The position numbers and the translations under genes are program-made. The notes under the pieces are model-generated. The model ran no database searches. It saw nothing but the letters and a program-made list of their open reading frames with translations, and was not told the DNA's origin. Of a stretch of 64,000 nt of DNA, positions 1 through 9,187 are shown one piece after another. Source of the stretch: an uncultured Prevotellaceae bacterium (GTDB lineage: Bacteria; Bacteroidota; Bacteroidia; Bacteroidales; Bacteroidaceae); contig CACYYG010000001.1 in assembly GCA_902778535.1 (NCBI GenBank), positions 1 through 64,000 of the forward strand, in the 5' to 3' direction. How positions within the stretch are numbered: the first letter of the stretch is position 1; each line of letters starts with the position of its first letter.

Positions 1-25
1 TTCATGATTACGTCGTTTGGTACTG

Positions 26-33
26 CAAAGGTA
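26..33 (-). promoter_or_regulatory. Promoter of a gene leaving the left edge
   Basis: Read on the minus strand this is TACCTTTG, the Bacteroidota -7 element. A minus-strand ATG lies at positions 5-3, about 20 nt downstream, so a gene starts here and runs out of the window; only five coding bases are visible. Confidence 0.6.
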
Positions 34-139
34 CGAAATTATATCGAATTATCGTCAGATATATCTGACTATCAGTCAATTAATTTTTAGAACATCCCTT
101 TACATTTTTGATGGTGACATACAGACTCTTTTCCCTATA

Positions 140-178
140 AAAAAAAGAAGCCTCCGTCTTGACAAAAGAACGGAGGCT
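140..178 (-). terminator. Rho-independent terminator of the 120-residue secreted protein
   Basis: On the minus strand an 8-bp stem (150-157 with 170-177, GCCTCCGT/ACGGAGGC) is followed by a run of T after the gene ending at 197. Confidence 0.85.
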
Positions 179-196
179 CCACTTGTTATACCTTAC

Positions 197-559
197 TTAA
201 CGCAGTCCGCGATTGGTCAGCGTGGTGTTCAGCAGCAGCAAGTACTTCTTGTACTGCTTCTCGTCGAGCACGTAGTGCATGTAGCGCACATCCTTCTTCA
301 CAGCTGCATCGAGCAGTTTGATACGGTCGTCGCCAGTAGCCTGGGCGGCCAGCATCATTTCGTTGCAGAACTGGTTGTGGATGTCATTCACGGCTTCCAT
401 CTGATCCATTGTCAGACCCAGAGCTACGGCCAGCTTGCGCATATTCACCGTCATGTCATAGGCCTTGGCAGCCTCAGCGGTAGCGTTGTTGTTTTCATTC
501 TCAGCATAAGCCACTGACATGGTCAGCATGGCAACGAGCATCAAAACAATCTTTTTCAT
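197..559 (-). CDS. Small secreted protein of unknown function
   Basis: A 120-residue protein with a clear Sec signal peptide (MKKIVLMLVAMLTMSVAYA, cut about residue 19) and a mature part that looks wholly helical, with several Met, Lys and Asp/Glu-rich segments. It therefore acts in the periplasm or at the envelope. No family is recognised. It has its own promoter at 696-703, a leader of about 130 nt containing a small GC-rich hairpin near 630, and its own terminator, so it is a single-gene unit. Small helical periplasmic proteins of this type are common in Bacteroidota, but the function here is unknown. Confidence 0.8.
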   Translation of the reverse strand: MKKIVLMLVAMLTMSVAYAENENNNATAEAAKAYDMTVNMRKLAVALGLTMDQMEAVNDIHNQFCNEMMLAAQATGDDRIKLLDAAVKKDVRYMHYVLDEKQYKKYLLLLNTTLTNRGLR

Positions 560-695
560 TTTCTTTTTTCCTTTCTTTTCTTTACTCGGGTTACCGCTTC
601 ACTTTGTTTGTTATCCTGATTTTGGTGGGGCGGCTCCCCTACTTTAATAATGTGTTATCCTGTGTCGCCAGGCTTTTTATTTCCTTTTGACGGTG

Positions 696-703
696 CAAAG
701 GTA
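696..703 (-). promoter_or_regulatory. Promoter of the small secreted protein
   Basis: Minus-strand TACCTTTG with transcription expected to start near 690. It gives the gene at 197-559 an untranslated leader of about 130 nt, long for this genome. Confidence 0.65.
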
Positions 704-821
704 TGATGTTTTTCTCATCCCGCAATGACTTTTAGCCCACTGTGTGCGAAAACAGCCCCTTTTGTTGACCGACGTCAAAGAATTGCCCAATTCTTGATTT
801 ATTCAGGTTTTTGTTGAAATC

Positions 822-853
822 TTTGGTCATTTCTTATCTTTATAGTACCTTTG
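822..853 (+). promoter_or_regulatory. Promoter of slyD-aroC
   Basis: TTTG at 822-825, 20 nt, then TACCTTTG at 846-853. Because transcription begins after 853, the ATG at 881 and not an upstream TTG codon at 851 must be the slyD start. Confidence 0.8.
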
Positions 854-880
854 CACTCAGAAAACTTACACATTATTATT

Positions 881-1468
881 ATGGACAACAAACAGAACAA
901 GTACATCTCAGTGAGCTATCAGCTCTACTCTATTGACAGCGACGGCAAGCCCCATCTGGAGGAACAGACACAGCAGGGACAGCCATTCACGTTTATCAGC
1001 GGCTTCGGTTTCTCTCTCGACGGCTTCGAGCAGCGACTTGTCGACATGCAGCCGGGCGAAAAGTTTGACTTCACCCTGCCGCCAGCCGAGGCTTTCGGCG
1101 AATACCTGGAGGAGGGCGTACACAAGCTGCAGCGCGAGATGTTCACCATCAACGGTCACTTCGACCACGACAACATCTACCCCGGCGCAGTCATCACCCT
1201 CATGGACGAGGACGAGCACCGCTTCATGGCCCGCGTGGAGAAAGTGGAGGAAGACGGCGTGACCATCGACGCCAACCATCCGCTGGCCGGCCAGACGCTG
1301 CAGTTCACCGGCATTGTACTGGAGAACCGCCCTGCCACCAACATGGAAATACAGAACATGCTGAACAAGATGAGCCACGAGTGCTGCGGCTGCGACGACT
1401 GTGAGGGCGGCTGCGACCACGACCATGAGCACCATCACGACGGCTGTGGCTGCGGCCATTGCCACTAA
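881..1468 (+). CDS. slyD: FKBP-type peptidyl-prolyl isomerase, SlyD family
   Basis: A 195-residue cytosolic folding catalyst that isomerises X-Pro bonds and binds metals. The FKBP half is visible as the segment with DGFEQRLVDMQPGEK followed by PPAEAFGEY; the inserted-flap domain follows; the chain then returns to FKBP with an NHPLAGQTLQF motif that is diagnostic for SlyD. The C-terminus is a His/Cys-rich tail (CCGCDDC, HDHEHHHDG, CGCGHCH) typical of SlyD nickel and zinc binding. The start is set by the promoter at 822-853. aroC follows after 43 nt on the same strand and is probably co-transcribed. Confidence 0.95.
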   Translation: MDNKQNKYISVSYQLYSIDSDGKPHLEEQTQQGQPFTFISGFGFSLDGFEQRLVDMQPGEKFDFTLPPAEAFGEYLEEGVHKLQREMFTINGHFDHDNIYPGAVITLMDEDEHRFMARVEKVEEDGVTIDANHPLAGQTLQFTGIVLENRPATNMEIQNMLNKMSHECCGCDDCEGGCDHDHEHHHDGCGCGHCH

Positions 1469-1511
1469 CAAGAGAATCTAGCCAAACTAGTACAACTAGT
1501 ATAACTAGAAT

Positions 1512-2588
1512 ATGAGAAACTCATTTGGAAATGTCTTCACGCTGACCACCTTCGGCGAGAGTCACGGCTCAGCTGTAGGCGGCGTTGTCGACGGTATGCC
1601 CGCCGGCATTGAAGTCGATCTGGAATTCATTCAGCACGAGCTGAACCGCCGTCGCCCGGGGCAGAGCACCATCACGACGTCACGACAAGAGCCCGATCAG
1701 GTGGAACTGCTCAGCGGTGTCTTCGAAGGTCGCACCACCGGCTGTCCCATCGGATTTATAGTCAGAAACCAGAACCAGCACTCCAGCGACTACGACGAGC
1801 TGCGCACGCTCTTCCGTCCGTCGCACGCCGACTATACTTATTATTATAAATATGGTATGCGCGACCACCGTGGCGGCGGACGCTCGTCGGCACGCATCAC
1901 CATCAGCCGCGTCGTGGCAGGTGCCTTGGCCAAGTTGGCGTTGAGGCAACTGGGCATCAGCATCGAGGCCTACACTTCACAGGTGGGCAATATTGCACTG
2001 GAACACGACTACCGCCACTACGACCTGTCATTGACCGAGAGCAACGCCGTGCGCTGTCCCGACCCCGGGAAAGCGGCAGAGATGGAACAGCTCATCCAAC
2101 AGGTAAAAGCCGAGGGCGACACCATCGGCGGCATCATCAGCTGTGTTGTCAAAGGCTGCCCCGCCGGTCTGGGCGAGCCGGAGTTCGACAAGCTGCACGC
2201 TCAGCTGGCCCACGCCATGCTAAGCATCAATGCCGTCAAGGGCTTCGAATATGGTCAGGGCTTTGCCGGCGTCACACAGCGCGGCTCTGAGCAGAACGAC
2301 ATTTTTATCAGTGAAGAGTTAAGAGTGAAGCCCCTCACTAACAACAGCGGCGGCATACAGGGCGGCATCAGCAACGGACAGGACATCTATTTCCGCGTAG
2401 CTTTTAAGCCTGTCGCCACATTGTTGCGAGAACAGCAGACTGTAGACGTGGAAGGCAATGCCACCACCTTCACTGCCAAGGGCCGACACGATCCCTGCGT
2501 GCTGCCGCGAGCCGTTCCCGTAGTGGAAGCAATGGCCGCAATCACCCTATTAGACCACTTTTTACTGTCCAAAATGTCAAAATTTTAG
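1512..2588 (+). CDS. aroC: Chorismate synthase
   Basis: This 358-residue enzyme catalyses the last shikimate step, 5-enolpyruvylshikimate-3-phosphate to chorismate, using reduced FMN. Signatures: FGESHG near residue 15, [20 protein letters not shown] around residue 110 and [13 protein letters not shown] near residue 285. Length is normal for the family. It follows slyD with a 43-nt gap that contains ACTAG-type short repeats but no clear promoter. The preceding pathway enzyme AroA is encoded separately at 55201-56460. Confidence 0.97.
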   Translation: MRNSFGNVFTLTTFGESHGSAVGGVVDGMPAGIEVDLEFIQHELNRRRPGQSTITTSRQEPDQVELLSGVFEGRTTGCPIGFIVRNQNQHSSDYDELRTLFRPSHADYTYYYKYGMRDHRGGGRSSARITISRVVAGALAKLALRQLGISIEAYTSQVGNIALEHDYRHYDLSLTESNAVRCPDPGKAAEMEQLIQQVKAEGDTIGGIISCVVKGCPAGLGEPEFDKLHAQLAHAMLSINAVKGFEYGQGFAGVTQRGSEQNDIFISEELRVKPLTNNSGGIQGGISNGQDIYFRVAFKPVATLLREQQTVDVEGNATTFTAKGRHDPCVLPRAVPVVEAMAAITLLDHFLLSKMSKF

Positions 2589-2626
2589 AATTTATTCATA
2601 TTCTTTGCAAAAAAAACGCAAAAAAC

Positions 2627-2657
2627 TTTGCAGTATCAAAAAGTTTACTTACCTTTG
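2627..2657 (+). promoter_or_regulatory. Consensus promoter with no ORF behind it
   Basis: TTTG (2627-2630), exactly 19 nt, then TACCTTTG (2650-2657). It matches the Bacteroidota -33/-7 consensus fully and points to an RNA start near 2665, where no protein-coding gene follows on this strand. Confidence 0.75.
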
Positions 2658-2664
2658 CAAACGC

Positions 2665-2759
2665 AACTAGGGCTTGTGAAAGTCCAAATTGCTTTAGTTA
2701 AGTCTAGTTTAGTTTTTGTGTTGGTTGAGGGCTGGTGATTGCCAGCCCTCTTATTTTTT
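2665..2759 (+). ncRNA. Candidate small RNA, about 95 nt
   Basis: A perfect promoter lies just upstream and a strong terminator (9-bp stem, 2727-2735 with 2742-2750, then TTATTTTTT) ends it. The interval has no plus-strand ORF with a start, and the next gene is convergent. I infer an independent small RNA. It does not match an RNA family I can name. The alternative, that the terminator only serves aroC and the promoter match is chance, is less likely given the exact 19-nt spacing. Confidence 0.55.
2727..2759 (+). terminator. Rho-independent terminator
   Basis: GAGGGCTGG, a 6-nt loop, CCAGCCCTC, then TTATTTTTT. The U-rich tail is present only in the plus-strand sense. Confidence 0.85.
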
Positions 2760-2787
2760 GAACAACAGACTAAACAGGAAAAGACAC

Positions 2788-5700
2788 TCAGAAACAAACT
2801 TTCTGCGTTGTCTGATTACCTTGAGCATCAGTCTGGCGAACTACGTAAATGCCTTTACCCGGCCTGGAAACCTTTTCACCTGAAAGCGTGAAGAACTCAG
2901 TGCGGAGTGCCTGACCCATGCCTTCACTCCTGATTCCATCGACAAACAGGTCAAAGCCTTCGCCCAGACCTTGTCCATTGGCATCAGCTACACGAAACTC
3001 GCTAACCGTCACACTACCCGACAGCGTAGGAGCCGTAAGTTTGACGAAACGCGACTCGCTATTCAGATAGAGCACGCCGTCAAACGGGAAATCCTCGGCA
3101 CGCAGCACGCGGATGGTGCGCCATCCGGGCGTCACGTCGGCATTGCGCGTCTCCTGAATCTTGAACTCAACTTTGCTGCCACTGAAGTCGGCTTTCACTC
3201 GGATAGCAGGAGAGGCCGATGCAAAGAATGTCATGATTTTGTCGGAAGTAGCAGTGAGGACGGCCTTGTCGGCAGTAACGTCGCCACTCACCTGCACCCA
3301 GTGGGGATGCTCGGCACTGTTCTCCTGCACGGTGCCGTTCTCTCTTTCCAGCAGTGCCACCGTGTTGAAGGGCTTGAAGTCAATAGGCAGACTGGCTGCT
3401 GCCCTACCCTTGTGCGTCTCGCTGATATTCTCCAGCAATCCGAAGTCGCAGGTGGTGAAGGAAAACTCGCCGGCGAAGCTCTTCTCCCCCTTCAGGTCAG
3501 TAACGGCGCCTTCAGGAAAGGAAATGGTGTACTCGCCGTTAGCATCGAGTGCCTCGTAACTGAGTGTCAGCACCGGGCCTGAAGCCGAGACATCGGTGAT
3601 GCGCTCAAAGCTGTCGCCATTGATGCTAACGCCGCCATGATAGCTGATGTCCTGATTGAAGCGGAACATCATGCTGCCATCCATGTAGGAAATGTTCTCA
3701 GCCTCGGGATAGGTCTTGATTTCTACGGGGACGTCAACTTCCTCGGCTACGTATTTCTCGATGAGCACATCGTGGACACGAAACTTCTGTCCATTGCCGT
3801 CAACCTTGAATATGACCTTGCCACTGCCCTGATAGTTATAGGTGTGCTTGAAATTCTTCTTGGCTCTTGCCAACCGAAAAGATGTTGCCGTTGTCTCCGT
3901 TCCGCCGACGATGGTCTTCAGGTTGAAGTTCTTCTCATTAGAATCGGAATTGCCAGTCCAGATGGTCACCACGCAGGGACCCTCCACCTCAGGAAACTGG
4001 ATGTATCCGCTGCCACTGGTAAACTCTACGCAGCGTGCCGTAGCTCCGGCATCGTCGGCAGAGTAGTCGCCGGTGAGTGCAGCGTCGCCAAACGACACGA
4101 TGCGGGCCGAGCTGCTGCCATTGGCACCGAAGGTCATGCCGCCCACCGTTGTCGAGGTGTTGCCGTTGATGATATTCACGTTGCCGTTGCCAGGATATTT
4201 ATCGTGAAAAGCCTGCGGCGTGGTGTTGAAGTCGGTATAGAACAACCTGCCGCCTTGGACGGTATTAAACGACCATAAGGTGCCCGTTGTGGTGCCCACA
4301 TCGTTCCTGGCATTGACGCGCCAATAGTAGGTCTTCCCGGCTTCTAACGCAGTGGTGTATTCATAGCTCTTGGCCTGGGTGGCGCCAAGTCTTTTCAGAT
4401 TGTCAGCATCTGTTCCAAGATAGATGGTGTAGATCACCGTTCCATCATAGTTCTTGGTGGAGTTCTCCCATGTGAAGGTAACACCGCCCGTGGCAACACC
4501 CACTTCTTCACCCTCCTTGGGTGAGGGATTGAAACAGGCCTTCGGAGCCGAAGGGTCGCCAATGGTCTCGGTGGTCAGCGTGGCATAGGGCGAGAACAGA
4601 CCATTCTCACCATAGGCACACACACGGAAATAATAGACGGTCTCGGGGGTAAGCCCCGTAGCCTCGTAGGTGGTGACATTGGCACCGACACGGGCTATCT
4701 CGTTAAACGTTACATTATCGGTGGAGCACTCGATGATATATCCCGTCTCGTTGTCGGCATTGTCGGTCCACGAAAAGCTGACGGTCTCTTTCTCCTGCTT
4801 GGTAACTGTCAGGTTGGAAGGATTCTTGATGTAGGGATAGGCTTTGTCAATAGAGAAGACATAGTTCTCGATGTTGGCGTAGCCGTTGGCGGCAATAGCG
4901 GCCGCATCGGCAGCCTGATTAGGATTCAGCCCATTGGCCAGCTCCCATGCGTCGGGAATACCGTCGCCATCGCTGTCCTGTGGCTTGCTGCCAGTATAGA
5001 GCACGCCAGTGCCGCCATGCGGGAGCGTCGTCTCGTCAGTGATGCCGTCAGTGGAACCCAACGTGCCAAACGAGCTCAGTTCGTCAATGAGATACTGGTC
5101 AACCTCGTCGCGTACCGGCAGGCTGGGACCAACGCTGTCGATAATCCAGTAGAGGGCGGCCTCGGCCGACATCTTCTCGGTAATCTCGGGAAAAGCCTTC
5201 GGCTGACCCGTGAACTGGCTCAGTGATGAACGGCGCAAGCCTCCGGAGGCCGTGTACTCGGCATCGGTAATGGGTGAGCCGTTCAGCTGCCCATCCTTGT
5301 TGCGGTCATAATAGTTGCCTTCGCCATAGAACTGGAAATTCTCATTGCCTTCTGACAGCGGACTGGTGTTAGCATTCCAGGGACCCTTGACAAAGTAATT
5401 GTTTTCAATGTCGGCCCATGAATTGCCGGCACTCTCGCGACCCATGAGGTAGCAGCCACCGCCACCCCAGTTATACACCACGTTGTTGACAAACTGGTTC
5501 AGGCCCTTCACCTTCGGGTTGCGGGTCTTGTTCTCGATGTAGAGGTTGCGGTAGAGGGTCACACCGCCATTGGTCTGCACCAAGCCGCCACAGGAGTGGG
5601 TCTGCAGGCCTTGGCCTATGATAGAGTTCTGAATGGTGATGTCGGTCGGCTCGGTGCCTTTGTTGTCCCAGCTGATGGAGAAGCACTCGTCGCGTCCCCA

Positions 5701-6156
5701 CAGCACCGACAGATGGTCGAAAATCATGTTCCTGCCGTTGGCCACACCTGCTGCATCCTTGCCACTCGTGCCGCCCTTGCCCATGCGGAAACGCATGTGC
5801 CGCACAATCAGATTATTGGCCCCAGAAAACGACACACGATCGCCATAGACCTGAATGCCCTCGCCGGGAGCCGTCTGTCCGAGAATGGTAGAATTGCCTG
5901 AGAAGACGAGACCTGAATTCAGCCGAATCACGCCGCACACATCGAACACGACGATGCGGTTGGGCTGGCTGACAGCATCGCGCAGCGAACCTGCGCCCGA
6001 GTCATTCAAGTTAGTGACATGGTAGATAGTGCCTCCACGGCCACCTGTTGCAAAACGGCCGTAGCCCTGGGCGCCAGGGAAAGCCAGCTGCTGTGCCGTC
6101 AGCGTCAGACAGCACAGCAACAACATGATACAGAAATAGAATTTCTTAGGTTTCAT
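2788..6156 (-). CDS. Multidomain secreted pectate lyase (PL1-like) with FN3 domains and T9SS-like tail
   Basis: A 1122-residue secreted pectin-degrading enzyme. After the signal peptide (1-21) comes a PL1-type parallel beta-helix of about 350 residues: FPGAQGYGRFATGGRGG at the start, IFDHLSVLWG, and TRNPKVKG, which carries the arginine expected at the catalytic site. A calcium-type linker follows (DSDGDGIPDAWELANGLNP), then two fibronectin III domains (about 445-635), a carbohydrate-binding-like beta-sandwich, an SbsA-type Ig domain (about 800-900) and a C-terminal segment with FFTLSGEKV and GKGIYVVR that resembles a type IX sorting domain. Beta-elimination of polygalacturonate is inferred from the family. 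It is not in a polysaccharide-utilisation cluster: no SusC/SusD is nearby. Confidence 0.88.
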   Translation of the reverse strand: MKPKKFYFCIMLLLCCLTLTAQQLAFPGAQGYGRFATGGRGGTIYHVTNLNDSGAGSLRDAVSQPNRIVVFDVCGVIRLNSGLVFSGNSTILGQTAPGEGIQVYGDRVSFSGANNLIVRHMRFRMGKGGTSGKDAAGVANGRNMIFDHLSVLWGRDECFSISWDNKGTEPTDITIQNSIIGQGLQTHSCGGLVQTNGGVTLYRNLYIENKTRNPKVKGLNQFVNNVVYNWGGGGCYLMGRESAGNSWADIENNYFVKGPWNANTSPLSEGNENFQFYGEGNYYDRNKDGQLNGSPITDAEYTASGGLRRSSLSQFTGQPKAFPEITEKMSAEAALYWIIDSVGPSLPVRDEVDQYLIDELSSFGTLGSTDGITDETTLPHGGTGVLYTGSKPQDSDGDGIPDAWELANGLNPNQAADAAAIAANGYANIENYVFSIDKAYPYIKNPSNLTVTKQEKETVSFSWTDNADNETGYIIECSTDNVTFNEIARVGANVTTYEATGLTPETVYYFRVCAYGENGLFSPYATLTTETIGDPSAPKACFNPSPKEGEEVGVATGGVTFTWENSTKNYDGTVIYTIYLGTDADNLKRLGATQAKSYEYTTALEAGKTYYWRVNARNDVGTTTGTLWSFNTVQGGRLFYTDFNTTPQAFHDKYPGNGNVNIINGNTSTTVGGMTFGANGSSSARIVSFGDAALTGDYSADDAGATARCVEFTSGSGYIQFPEVEGPCVVTIWTGNSDSNEKNFNLKTIVGGTETTATSFRLARAKKNFKHTYNYQGSGKVIFKVDGNGQKFRVHDVLIEKYVAEEVDVPVEIKTYPEAENISYMDGSMMFRFNQDISYHGGVSINGDSFERITDVSASGPVLTLSYEALDANGEYTISFPEGAVTDLKGEKSFAGEFSFTTCDFGLLENISETHKGRAAASLPIDFKPFNTVALLERENGTVQENSAEHPHWVQVSGDVTADKAVLTATSDKIMTFFASASPAIRVKADFSGSKVEFKIQETRNADVTPGWRTIRVLRAEDFPFDGVLYLNSESRFVKLTAPTLSGSVTVSEFRVADANGQGLGEGFDLFVDGIRSEGMGQALRTEFFTLSGEKVSRPGKGIYVVRQTDAQGNQTTQKVCF

Positions 6157-6198
6157 CTTATTTGTCTAAATGATTTATTGAATTAGTAGATTTTGCTG

Positions 6199-6206
6199 CA
6201 AAATTA
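6199..6206 (-). promoter_or_regulatory. Promoter of the pectate lyase
   Basis: Minus-strand TAATTTTG about 43 nt before the start codon; no good -33 TTTG is visible at the usual distance. Confidence 0.5.
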
Positions 6207-6269
6207 CTAATTATTCCTCATAAACCTCTTTTATATTAGACAAAAAACATGTAATCTTTGATAAAAGAT

Positions 6270-6968
6270 TCAGAAATTGACACCGCAGTTGAGCAAAAGG
6301 CAGCTGTTGCGCGACGTGCTGAACGTGTCGTGGCAAATGTTGCTCAGGCCCAGGTCATAGGCAACTTCCAAATAGAGATGCGAAAACTCCATGCCGCAGC
6401 CAAAACGCAGACCACCGTCGAAGCGCTTGAAGAACTCGTCGTCGAAGCTGCTTACCGCCTGCCGATGGCCGAAGTCCTTGACCTTGCCTCCTACCCCAGC
6501 CGACAAGTAGCCGCCAATGAAGGGTTGGACGAAGACGTCGCGAGAGGCCTCATAGTCGTATTTCAGCAGCAGCGGCACCTCTAAGTAGTTCAGATCGTAG
6601 GTAAACTTGCTGCCCTGGTAGTTGCCGCGGCCACCTTTCTCGATGTAGCCAAGGCCTGTTTCAAAATAAACGGGCGTAGACGGAGCCAGCTGGAAGCCTG
6701 CCACGAACCCCACATTCACTCCCGACGCCATGCCGCTGCCGTCGAGATAGGCATCGTCGGAGTTAACGGAAGAGAGTGACAGGCCCACACGCAGGCCATA
6801 GTAGGTGTTTGTCGGGGCATGATGCGCCCTACTGTAATATTGCTGCGGACGGTGGGTAAGCGACGGGGCTGAGGGTCGGGGCTGAGGGCGGCGCATGGGA
6901 CGACCGTATTGCGCCAGTATCGGCAGAGTGAGCATCAGGCTCATCAGAATAATAACTATACGTTTCAT
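6270..6968 (-). CDS. Outer-membrane beta-barrel protein (porin/PorT-like family)
   Basis: A 232-residue protein with a signal peptide (MKRIVIILMSLMLTLPILAQ), a Pro/Arg/His-rich linker and an eight-strand-type barrel of alternating aromatic strands (YGLRVGLSLSSV, GFVAGFQLAP, YFETGLGYIEKGG, YLEVPLLLKYDY, FIGGYLSAGVGG, GLRFGCGMEF, and a final aromatic-type strand ending in NF). This is the outer membrane beta-barrel domain family common in Bacteroidota. The start is fixed by the promoter at 6999-7006; a longer reading from 7001 would overlap the promoter. Function unknown. Confidence 0.85.
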   Translation of the reverse strand: MKRIVIILMSLMLTLPILAQYGRPMRRPQPRPSAPSLTHRPQQYYSRAHHAPTNTYYGLRVGLSLSSVNSDDAYLDGSGMASGVNVGFVAGFQLAPSTPVYFETGLGYIEKGGRGNYQGSKFTYDLNYLEVPLLLKYDYEASRDVFVQPFIGGYLSAGVGGKVKDFGHRQAVSSFDDEFFKRFDGGLRFGCGMEFSHLYLEVAYDLGLSNICHDTFSTSRNSCLLLNCGVNF

Positions 6969-6998
6969 GGTCTTTGCATTTAGGGGTTTAACTTGCTG

Positions 6999-7006
6999 CA
7001 AAGATA
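6999..7006 (-). promoter_or_regulatory. Promoter of the outer-membrane barrel gene
   Basis: Minus-strand TATCTTTG; transcription should start near 6992, giving a leader of about 24 nt to the ATG at 6968. Confidence 0.7.
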
Positions 7007-7025
7007 AGCCGGCGGCACCATATAC

Positions 7026-7061
7026 AAAAAGGAATTTGCCTAAAAAGCAATAGGCAAATCC
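7026..7061 (-). terminator. Terminator of the pyrK-pyrD operon
   Basis: Minus-strand stem of 11-12 bp (7051-7061 with 7031-7042, GGATTTGCCTA/TAGGCAAATTCC) followed by TTTTT, 36 nt after the pyrD stop. Confidence 0.85.
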
Positions 7062-7096
7062 CTAATCGTCATTCGGGATATGGGAATGGAGCCGGC

Positions 7097-8005
7097 TCAA
7101 CCGATGGCGCCGACGATGTCGTTCACGTCAGCTACGCCGTGACGGTCGAGCCAGTCGTTGATGCCGTCGCGCACCTTGATGGTGACGGCAGGGTCGATGA
7201 AGTTGGCAGTACCGATCTCGATGGCACGGGCACCGCACATCAGAAACTCGATAGCGTCTTCGGCAGTCATAATGCCGCCCAGGCCAATAACAGGAATCCT
7301 CACAGCCTTGGCCACCTGATAGACCATGCGCAAGGCGACGGGCTTGATGCAGGGGCCGCTCAAACCACCTGTACCGATGCTCAGCATCTTCTTGCGCTTC
7401 TCAATATCGACCGCCATACCCATCAGCGTGTTGATGAGTGACACGGCGTCGGAACCTGCAGCCTCGACGGCACATGCTATCTCAGAAATATTGGTGACGT
7501 TGGGCGACAGCTTGACTATCAGCGTCTTGGAATAGCGCTCACGCACAGCCCTTACCACGCTCTCGGCTCCGGCGCAAGTCACGCCGAAGGCCATGCCGCC
7601 ATCCTTCACATTGGGGCACGAGATGTTCAGCTCGATGGCAGGAACGTGCTCCAGCGCATCGATGCGGGCTGCGCACTCAGCGTAGTCCTCGGGCGATGAG
7701 CCGCTGACGTTGACAATCCAGTTGGTTTTTATGTCCTTGATTTGCGAATAGATATGCTCGCAGAAATAGTCCACGCCCTTGTTCTGCAGACCCACGCAGT
7801 TGAGCATTCCCATCGGCGTCTCGGCCATACGCGGGTAGTCGTTGCCCTCGCGCGGATGCAGCGTTGTGCCTTTTACGATGATGCCGCCTAACTGGTCAAG
7901 TGGTACGAAGTCCTGAAACTCGAGGCCATAGCCGAAGGTGCCCGAGGCGGTCATCACGGGATTCTGCAGCTCCAGCTTTCCTATCTGAACGTTTAGCTTT
8001 GCCAT
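7097..8005 (-). CDS. pyrD: Dihydroorotate dehydrogenase B (NAD+), catalytic subunit
   Basis: 302 residues, the normal size of the PyrDB subunit. It oxidises dihydroorotate to orotate in pyrimidine synthesis with FMN in a TIM barrel. Visible motifs: [13 protein letters not shown] at the N-terminus, [23 protein letters not shown] with the active-site Cys segment, VKLSPNV, and [19 protein letters not shown] for phosphate binding. It overlaps pyrK by 13 nt, so the two are translated together, and the electron-transfer subunit is required for NAD+ as acceptor. Confidence 0.97.
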   Translation of the reverse strand: MAKLNVQIGKLELQNPVMTASGTFGYGLEFQDFVPLDQLGGIIVKGTTLHPREGNDYPRMAETPMGMLNCVGLQNKGVDYFCEHIYSQIKDIKTNWIVNVSGSSPEDYAECAARIDALEHVPAIELNISCPNVKDGGMAFGVTCAGAESVVRAVRERYSKTLIVKLSPNVTNISEIACAVEAAGSDAVSLINTLMGMAVDIEKRKKMLSIGTGGLSGPCIKPVALRMVYQVAKAVRIPVIGLGGIMTAEDAIEFLMCGARAIEIGTANFIDPAVTIKVRDGINDWLDRHGVADVNDIVGAIG

Positions 8006-8862
8006 AACAGTTGTTTGATATTAAAGACAGGTCCTTCTTTGCACACACACACATTTGTGTAATTCTCCGAGGAGGAGACCACTTTTTCCACACAGCACAG
8101 ACAGGCTCCCAATCCGCAGGCCATAAGGTTTTCGAGCGAAGCCTCGCACTCAATGCCCTTTTCACGGGCATAACGGGCCACCGCCTTCATCATCGGCGTG
8201 GGACCGCAGGTCTGAATCAAGTCGAAGGTCTCACTATTCAATATTGTGTGATTAGTCACGAAGCCCCGCTCGCCCATCGAGCCGTCCTCAGTAGTAACCA
8301 GCACGCGCCCGTATTTCTCAAACTCATCCAGCATCAGCAGATCAGCCGCCGTTCTGGCTCCCAGCAGGAACGTAGGCTCCGTGCCCCCATCGCGCAGCAC
8401 CTTGCCTAAATACAGCAGCGGCGCCACGCCTACGCCACCACCCACAAGAAGGGGGCCCACCCCCGACCCCTCCCCAAGGGAGGGGAGAGCCTCACGGGAT
8501 ACCTGTGCGCAGCCAGCTCCCCTCCCTTGGGGAGGGGCTGGGGGTAGGCTAAACCCATTCCCCAGCGGCAGCACACAATTCAGCTTATTACCGACACACA
8601 GCTGCGCCAGACGACGCGTACCGTCACCGACCATAGCCACAAGCAGCCACAGCTCGTTCTCTTCGTAATCAACATAATTGATGGAAATAGGACGGCGCAG
8701 GAAAGTCGACGCCGAACCATCGACGCGCACTTCCACAAACTGGCCGGGCCGCATCGGCGGCAGCGGCTTCTCATCGGTCAGCCGGATAAGCACATAGCGC
8801 TCATGCACACGCTGCACCGCTTTGACCATCAGGTCAAGAACATATTTCTTTAATGATGTCAT
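7993..8862 (-). CDS. pyrK: Dihydroorotate dehydrogenase electron transfer subunit, carrying an in-frame repeat
   Basis: PyrK passes electrons from the FMN of PyrD through a [2Fe-2S] cluster and FAD to NAD+. The FAD-binding part (FLRRPISI) and NAD-binding loop ([13 protein letters not shown]) are present, as is the Cys cluster ([14 protein letters not shown]) near the C-terminus. Between GNGFS and LLVGGGVG, residues about 106-136 are encoded by a GC-rich palindromic repeat (8450-8556) and read as [11 protein letters not shown]...[11 protein letters not shown], which relatives are not expected to have. The reading frame stays open, so the protein is probably functional with a surface loop. The start at 8862 is preferred over 8871; both follow the promoter at 8889-8896. 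Confidence 0.93.
   Translation of the reverse strand: MTSLKKYVLDLMVKAVQRVHERYVLIRLTDEKPLPPMRPGQFVEVRVDGSASTFLRRPISINYVDYEENELWLLVAMVGDGTRRLAQLCVGNKLNCVLPLGNGFSLPPAPPQGRGAGCAQVSREALPSLGEGSGVGPLLVGGGVGVAPLLYLGKVLRDGGTEPTFLLGARTAADLLMLDEFEKYGRVLVTTEDGSMGERGFVTNHTILNSETFDLIQTCGPTPMMKAVARYAREKGIECEASLENLMACGLGACLCCVEKVVSSSENYTNVCVCKEGPVFNIKQLLWQS
8450..8556. repeat. GC-rich palindromic repeat inside pyrK
   Basis: Two inverted copies of a CCCCTCCCCAAGGGAGGGG core at 8467-8485 and 8517-8537 form a long imperfect palindrome. The same core occurs twice at 17226-17292. The repeat length keeps pyrK in frame. Confidence 0.85.
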
Positions 8863-8888
8863 GAAAATCATTTCTCATTTGCAGATTG

Positions 8889-8896
8889 CAAAATTA
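8889..8896 (-). promoter_or_regulatory. Promoter of pyrK-pyrD
   Basis: Minus-strand TAATTTTG about 27 nt before the chosen pyrK start. No attenuator or leader ORF fits in the short leader. Confidence 0.55.
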
Positions 8897-9187
8897 TAAA
8901 GTTTTTCCGACAAACACAAATTATCCGTTACAAAAAATGCAAAGAGATTATTGCGAATAGCCGACAAATCATATCATCAACAAATGTGGAGGAAATTTTT
9001 CCTTGACATCGGAAATAGTGAATAGCCGACAAAATGCAGAAAAACAACTAGGGAGGATTGCATATGATGATGATAGAATTACAGACATATTGCTCCGAAG
9101 TTTCCCACTTTCCCTAGAAAAAGTTGAATGGTTTTTACCTTAACCCTGCCATAGGTTGAATGCCTTTGGGGCTAGGTGGGAGCCTCG
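8897..9187. other. Non-coding interval with a 14-bp direct repeat
   Basis: No convincing gene. GAATAGCCGACAAA occurs twice (8955-8968 and 9020-9033) 65 bp apart. A 17-codon ORF at 9064-9117 follows a GGGAGGA stretch but has no promoter of its own. The segment next to 9188 ends in a small hairpin with AGCCTC arms. Confidence 0.5.

Noticed and set aside
560-690. Riboswitch in the 130-nt leader of the small secreted protein
   Set aside because: Only one small GC-rich hairpin is visible; no conserved riboswitch core is recognised.
9064-9117. 17-codon ORF after a GGGAGGA sequence
   Set aside because: Too short, no promoter, and Shine-Dalgarno-like sequences carry little weight in Bacteroidota.
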